The notes beneath the pieces are model-generated. The model was given only the letters and a program-made list of their open reading frames with translations, was not told the origin of the DNA and searched no databases. 8,972 nt of DNA. It comes from Pseudomonadota bacterium (GTDB lineage Bacteria > Pseudomonadota > Alphaproteobacteria > Reyranellales > Reyranellaceae). The stretch spans positions 1-8,972 of the forward strand of contig JAEWIV010000227.1 of NCBI GenBank assembly GCA_023386865.1, in the 5' to 3' direction. This document shows positions 5,691 through 8,972 of the stretch, piece by piece. The translations under genes and the position numbers were made by a program. Position 1 is the stretch's first letter. Each line of letters begins with the position of its first letter.

Positions 5691-5939
5691 ATGCAGGACA
5701 TTATTGCGAACGGCTTGAGTTCGATCCGTGTGGGGCTTGAGGATTTCGAGCGCGCCGCCGACAGCGGGCGGCTCACTTCGGCGGTGCGGAACGTCTATGC
5801 AGGGATTCTAATCCTTGCCAAGGGCAAGCTATACGATATGTCGCCGTCAGGCTCGCAGGGCGTCTTAACTCACCACAAACGCGCCACAGGTTCACGCGGA
5901 CCGACGCGGACAATGGCGGATTTCTGCGGTTTTCAGTGA
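5691..5939 (+). CDS. Truncated protein of unknown function (82 aa)
   Basis: The first 60 or so residues, MQDIIANGLSSIRVGLEDFE followed by GRLTSAVRNVYAGILILAKG and KLYDMSPSGSQGVL, have the regular amphipathic helix pattern and codon use of a real gene. They resemble the N-terminus of a longer hypothetical protein found widely in alphaproteobacteria. After GVL (about base 5868) the residues lose this character (THHKRATGSRGPTRT...) until TGA at 5937-5939, so the gene appears cut and fused to unrelated DNA. Only a weak ribosome-binding sequence (GGCTCAGAG) precedes the ATG. The function of the family is unknown to me. It is probably a non-functional fragment. Confidence 0.45.
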   Translation: MQDIIANGLSSIRVGLEDFERAADSGRLTSAVRNVYAGILILAKGKLYDMSPSGSQGVLTHHKRATGSRGPTRTMADFCGFQ

Positions 5940-6067
5940 GCGGCAGTGGAACTGCTCGCATCCAACTCATCATATTTTGGGCTTTCAACACCGGGTGCTT
6001 AAGTACATAGGGGCCCAAACATACTGAGTAACTGCAAGGACGATTGGCATAGAATCGCAGCCCAATA
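5940..6067. other. Short intergenic stretch, nothing recognised
   Basis: These 128 bases between the truncated gene and the dmsA-like remnant hold no coding frame, promoter or repeat that I can support. Two tracts are relatively AT-rich. Confidence 0.3.
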
Positions 6068-6530
6068 CTAGCTGTGAAGCTGCGTTCTGCCGCGGGACAT
6101 CGGGCTACATAACATCAGCGGGTACTTCGCATCCGACGCTACCGGGTCGAACCACGTCGGGATCGCCGGCACGGCGCCGATCGGGCTTGGCGGCCATCGC
6201 GATGGAATAGATCTCGATCTTGCCCGACGGCGTCGTGAACTTGTGGTTCTCGGGATCGCGAATCTACACGGCGAAGGCCACGGCGTCCTGCGGCGGGGCG
6301 AAGCGGGCGACGCCGTTCTCACGGAAGAACTCAAAGTCGTCGACGGCGTCCTGGTCAACTTGCGCAGCCACTGCTCCCCGGTCCTCTCGTCGTCGCCGTT
6401 GATGCCGAGCCTCTGCCCAGGTCGGCAAAGATCGTGCGATCGTCGTGGCATTCGTGCATCGGCGCGATGACCCTGTGGATGTCGTTGCGCTCCCGGAAGG
6501 TCGTGGTCGGCGCGCAGGTGTTGGCCCGGA
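6068..6530 (-). pseudogene. DmsA-like molybdopterin oxidoreductase, decayed C-terminal fragment
   Basis: Pieces of one protein appear in order on the minus strand but in changing frames. They are TTTFRERNDIHRVIAPMHEC with DDRTIFADL (from about 6525), GQRLGINGDDERTGEQWLRK, FEFFRENGVARFAPPQDAVA with FAV, a TAG at 6264-6266 where CAG (Gln) would be expected, IRDPENHKFTTPSGKIEIYS with IAMAAKPD, and IPTWFDPVASDAKYPLMLCS with PMSRGRT, ending at TAG 6068-6070. These match the region before and at the start of the molydopterin-dinucleotide-binding C-terminal domain in DMSO/TMAO-reductase-family catalytic subunits. At least three frame changes and one nonsense codon show long decay. The catalytic N-terminal two thirds and the final domain are absent. 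The DmsC-like gene at the left edge belongs to the same type of enzyme, but on the other strand. Confidence 0.8.
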
Positions 6531-6702
6531 TGGCGAGCGCCTCTCCCTGAGGGGGGGTGCGTCGCTGCTCGATCGGTCTATATAGTGCCGGCGAATGACA
6601 GCAGCGGCGAAGGACCGGGACATCGCCGGGCACGCAGGCAGTGCTACAATCGGCTTGGCCTCAGATCGCCCGTGTACGCGCCCGAATGGAGTTGACAGGT
6701 AG
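6531..6702. other. Leader region of glnS
   Basis: No gene is present. A TATATA tract at 6579-6584 has no matching -35. An extended -10 candidate (6642-6650) lies nearer to glnS. A run of seven or more G is found around 6551-6557. Confidence 0.35.
6642..6650 (+). promoter_or_regulatory. Extended -10 promoter candidate for glnS (TGC-TACAAT)
   Basis: TG, one base, then TACAAT matches the extended -10 form and would start transcription about 45 bases before the glnS ATG. No good -35 is present at the usual distance, which extended -10 promoters tolerate. Confidence 0.35.
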
Positions 6703-8394
6703 ATGAATGACAAGAAGTCGATGCCGGAGCCCACTGCCAGCGAAGAGCCCCGGGATTTCATTCGCGACATGGTCCAGGCCGACTTCGCCAGCGGCCGGGT
6801 GCAGGGGATCGTCACGCGCTTTCCGCCGGAGCCGAACGGTTATCTGCATCTCGGCCACGCCAAGTCGATCTGCCTGAACTTCGGACTTGCCGTCGAATAC
6901 GGCGGCCGCTGCCACCTCCGCTTCGACGATACCAATCCCGTGAAGGAGGAGCAGGAATACATCGACGCCATCATGCGGGACGTCCGCTGGCTCGGCTTCG
7001 ACTGGGGCGAGCATCTGCACCATGCGTCGGACTATTTCCAGACCTTGTACGACTGGGCAGAGCATCTCATTCGCGCCGGCCTCGCCTATGTCGACGACAC
7101 GCCGCCCGACGAGATGCGGGCGATGCGCGGCACGCTGACCGAACCGGGCCGTGCCTCGGCCAATCGCGACCGCTCGGTGGAGACCAATCTCGGCCTGTTC
7201 CGCGACATGCGCGCCGGCAAGTTTCCCAACGGCGCCTGCGTGCTGCGCGCGAAGATCGACCTTGCTTCCGGCAACATGAACCTGCGCGACCCCGTCCTGT
7301 ATCGCATCCTGCACGCGTCCCACCCGCGCACCGGCACTGAGTGGTGCATCTACCCGACCTACGATTTCGCCCACGGCCAGTCCGACGCCATAGAGCATGT
7401 CACGCACTCGCTCTGTACCCTGGAGTTCGAGGACCACCGTCCCCTCTACGACTGGTTCCTCGACCACCTGCCGGTCCCGTCGCGGCCGCGCCAGACCGAA
7501 TTCGCCCGCCTCAATATCGGCTACACCGTCCTGTCCAAGCGCTACCTGACGGATCTGGTCCGGCGCGGCATCGTGAGCGGCTGGGACGACCCGCGCATGC
7601 CGACCCTGGCCGGCCTGCGCCGCCGCGGCGTGCCGCCGGAGGCGATCCGCGAGTTCGTCCGGCGCATCGGCATGTCCAAGGCCAACAGCGTCGTCGATCT
7701 CGCCATGTTCGATCACGCGATCCGCGACCGTCTCAACCAGGCGGCCCAGCGGCGCATGGCGGTCCTGCGGCCGCTCAAGCTGGTGATCGAGAATTTTCCC
7801 GAGGACCACGTCGAGGAGCTGGAGGCGGTCAACCATCCGGCGGACCCGGGCGCCGGCACGCGCACCCTTCGTTTCGGCCGGGAGATCTTCATCGAGCGCG
7901 ACGACTTCATGGAGAACCCGCCGAACAAGTTCTTCCGGCTGGCGGTGGGACGAGAGGTGCGGTTGCGCTATGCCTATCTCGTCACCTGCCGCGAGGTCGT
8001 GAAGGACGCGGACGGCAACGTGGTGGAGCTGCGCTGCACCTACGATCCGGCCAGCCGCGGCGGCAATGCACCGGACGGTCGGAAGGTGAAGGCCACCCTG
8101 CACTGGGTGGGCCGAGACGCCCGCCCCGCCGAGGTCCGTTTGTACAGCACCCTCTTCAAGCGCCCCGACCCGGGAGCCGACGGCGATCTGGACGCCGATC
8201 TGAATCCAGGCTCGCTCGAGGTCCTGTCGGGCGCGCTGGCGGAACCCTCGTTGGCGGAGATGCCGGTGGGCGAAGCCGTGCAATTCGAGCGGCAGGGCTA
8301 TTTCTGCCCGGACCCGGCGAGCCGCCCGGACGCCCTGGTGTTCAACCGCACGATCGAGCTGCGCGACACCTGGGCAAAGCTGCAGGTCGGATAA
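6703..8394 (+). CDS. glnS: Glutamine--tRNA ligase (GlnRS)
   Basis: This 563-residue class I aminoacyl-tRNA synthetase charges tRNA-Gln with glutamine in the cytosol, using ATP. PPEPNGYLHLGH at 41-52 holds the HIGH motif; RFDDTNP lies at 73-79; YPTYDFAHG (217-225) with THSLCTLEFEDHRPLYDW is the GlnRS-specific stretch that separates it from GluRS; VLSKR (276-280) is the KMSKS loop. The remaining 270 residues form the anticodon-binding beta-barrels (NPPNKFFRLAVGREVRLRYA, TYDPASRGG, LHWV). Length is close to the 554 residues of the E. coli enzyme, and no YqeY-like extension is fused. ATG 6703 follows a weak AGG. The gene is intact and followed after 8 bases by a MaoC-type gene. Many alphaproteobacteria lack GlnRS and use GatCAB transamidation instead, so its presence is informative about lineage. 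Confidence 0.96.
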   Translation: MNDKKSMPEPTASEEPRDFIRDMVQADFASGRVQGIVTRFPPEPNGYLHLGHAKSICLNFGLAVEYGGRCHLRFDDTNPVKEEQEYIDAIMRDVRWLGFDWGEHLHHASDYFQTLYDWAEHLIRAGLAYVDDTPPDEMRAMRGTLTEPGRASANRDRSVETNLGLFRDMRAGKFPNGACVLRAKIDLASGNMNLRDPVLYRILHASHPRTGTEWCIYPTYDFAHGQSDAIEHVTHSLCTLEFEDHRPLYDWFLDHLPVPSRPRQTEFARLNIGYTVLSKRYLTDLVRRGIVSGWDDPRMPTLAGLRRRGVPPEAIREFVRRIGMSKANSVVDLAMFDHAIRDRLNQAAQRRMAVLRPLKLVIENFPEDHVEELEAVNHPADPGAGTRTLRFGREIFIERDDFMENPPNKFFRLAVGREVRLRYAYLVTCREVVKDADGNVVELRCTYDPASRGGNAPDGRKVKATLHWVGRDARPAEVRLYSTLFKRPDPGADGDLDADLNPGSLEVLSGALAEPSLAEMPVGEAVQFERQGYFCPDPASRPDALVFNRTIELRDTWAKLQVG

Positions 8395-8402
8395 GGGAGG
8401 AC

Positions 8403-8876
8403 ATGGTGGCAAAACGAATCGTGGAGAGCCCGCAGGCGATGAAGGCGCTGGTCGGCCAGGAGCTGGGGGTCAGCGACTGGCTGGTCATGACCCAGGAACG
8501 CATCAACACGTTTGCCGAGGCAAGCGGCGACCATCAATGGATCCATGTCGATGTCGAGCGCTGCAAGACCGACATGCCGGATGGCAAGACCATCGCCCAC
8601 GGCAATCTCACCTTCGCGGTGATCTCCACCTTTGGCCGGGACATCCTCCGGATCGACAACGTGCGGAACGGCATCAACTACGGCTCGAACAAGGTGCGCT
8701 ACACCAGCCCCGTGCAGGTCGGGGCGCGCATCCGCGGCCGCCAGAAGCTGCTCGCCGCCGACGACATGCCGAACGGCGGCATCCGCATGACCTACCAATG
8801 GACCATCGAGATCGAGGGCAAGGAGCGTCCGGCCTGCGTCGCCGAGACCATGAGCATCGCCTACCCGAAGACGTGA
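8403..8876 (+). CDS. MaoC/NodN-type dehydratase (hotdog-fold enoyl-CoA hydratase family)
   Basis: This 157-residue protein is one hotdog domain. The hydratase-2 motif FAEASGDHQWIHVD places D43 and H48 five residues apart, as the catalytic pair Asp31/His36 is in PhaJ-type (R)-specific enoyl-CoA hydratases. The GDHQWIH wording and the IAHGNLTFAVIS segment are typical of NodN-like members. The likely reaction is reversible hydration of a 2-enoyl-CoA; the true substrate is unknown. ATG 8403 lies only 2 bases after GGGAGG (8395-8400), whereas GTG 8406 has 5 bases of spacing, so the true start may be one codon later. The ribosome-binding site begins right after the glnS stop, so the two genes are probably co-transcribed; a functional link between them is not evident. 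Confidence 0.88.
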   Translation: MVAKRIVESPQAMKALVGQELGVSDWLVMTQERINTFAEASGDHQWIHVDVERCKTDMPDGKTIAHGNLTFAVISTFGRDILRIDNVRNGINYGSNKVRYTSPVQVGARIRGRQKLLAADDMPNGGIRMTYQWTIEIEGKERPACVAETMSIAYPKT

Positions 8877-8905
8877 GCGGCCGCGCTTTGGGTCGCCGCC
8901 GCCCT

Positions 8906-8965
8906 AGAGCAGGATGAGGTCATTGCCGGGAGCGCGCCACTCCAGTGGCGCTCATGTCATGCTCT
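8906..8965. repeat. Imperfect palindromic intergenic element
   Basis: The outer arms AGAGCA (8906-8911, continuing GGATGA) and TCATGCTCT (8957-8965) pair with a small bulge. The inner arms GAG/CTC (8930-8932 and 8951-8953) and CGCCAC/GTGGCG (8935-8940 and 8945-8950) enclose loop TCCA. It lies about 30 bases after the MaoC-type gene and may act as its transcript end, although no T-run follows. The CTAGAGCAGGATG opening resembles dispersed palindromic repeats of alphaproteobacteria (recalled, not searched). Confidence 0.45.
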
Positions 8966-8972
8966 CCTGGAC

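Noticed and set aside
7341..8402. N-terminal extension of the MaoC-type protein over glnS
   Set aside because: The upstream part of the frame overlaps glnS out of frame and is Arg/Pro-rich shadow sequence; the hotdog domain begins near the ATG at 8403, which has a strong ribosome-binding site.
6661..8412. Long minus-strand open frame (583 codons) opposite glnS
   Set aside because: It mirrors the GlnRS gene and has no family-like motifs; the plus strand is clearly coding.
1..8972. tRNA genes, CRISPR arrays, complete insertion sequences or integrase genes
   Set aside because: I looked for tRNA 3' ends, regularly spaced repeats, transposase motifs and tyrosine or serine recombinase motifs and saw none that could be supported.

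Overview
The window is GC-rich, with strong third-position G/C bias in its intact genes, and reads like a chromosomal stretch of an alphaproteobacterium, perhaps Rhizobiales or Rhodospirillales. This placement is inferred from codon use and the look of the proteins, not from a marker gene. Two well-kept housekeeping or metabolic blocks flank about 2.7 kb of decayed accessory DNA.

Left part (1-3931). The window opens inside a DmsC-like membrane anchor gene of a DMSO-reductase-type molybdoenzyme (+ strand). A gene-poor stretch follows, ending in a short dead copy of the promoter region and first 18 codons of a GMC oxidoreductase gene. A two-gene minus-strand module comes next: a 91-aa protein, then a protein with a C-terminal helix-turn-helix, with overlapping reading frames and a palindromic operator-like site at its promoter. 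Beyond the module the same GMC 5' end recurs, this time leading into an intact 538-aa GMC flavoprotein of the choline/alcohol dehydrogenase type. The HTH module therefore sits between two related copies of one gene start. This is the most notable structure in the window.

Middle part (3932-6660). This is a graveyard of mobile and accessory genes. It holds the first 56 codons of an ArdC-type antirestriction gene with its leader intact, a structured non-coding stretch with a probable minus-strand terminator, a CoiA-like nuclease gene broken by one missing base, a truncated gene of unknown function (+), and the C-terminal part of a DmsA-like molybdopterin oxidoreductase (-) carrying one nonsense codon and several frame changes. 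The DmsA-like remnant may be related in origin to the DmsC-like gene at the left edge, but it lies about 5.5 kb away on the opposite strand.

Right part (6661-8972). An intact glutaminyl-tRNA synthetase gene (glnS) is followed after 8 bases by a NodN/MaoC-type hydratase gene, probably in one operon. The window ends in an intergenic imperfect palindrome of the kind seen as dispersed repeats in alphaproteobacteria.

No tRNA, rRNA, CRISPR array, complete insertion sequence or integrase gene was seen.
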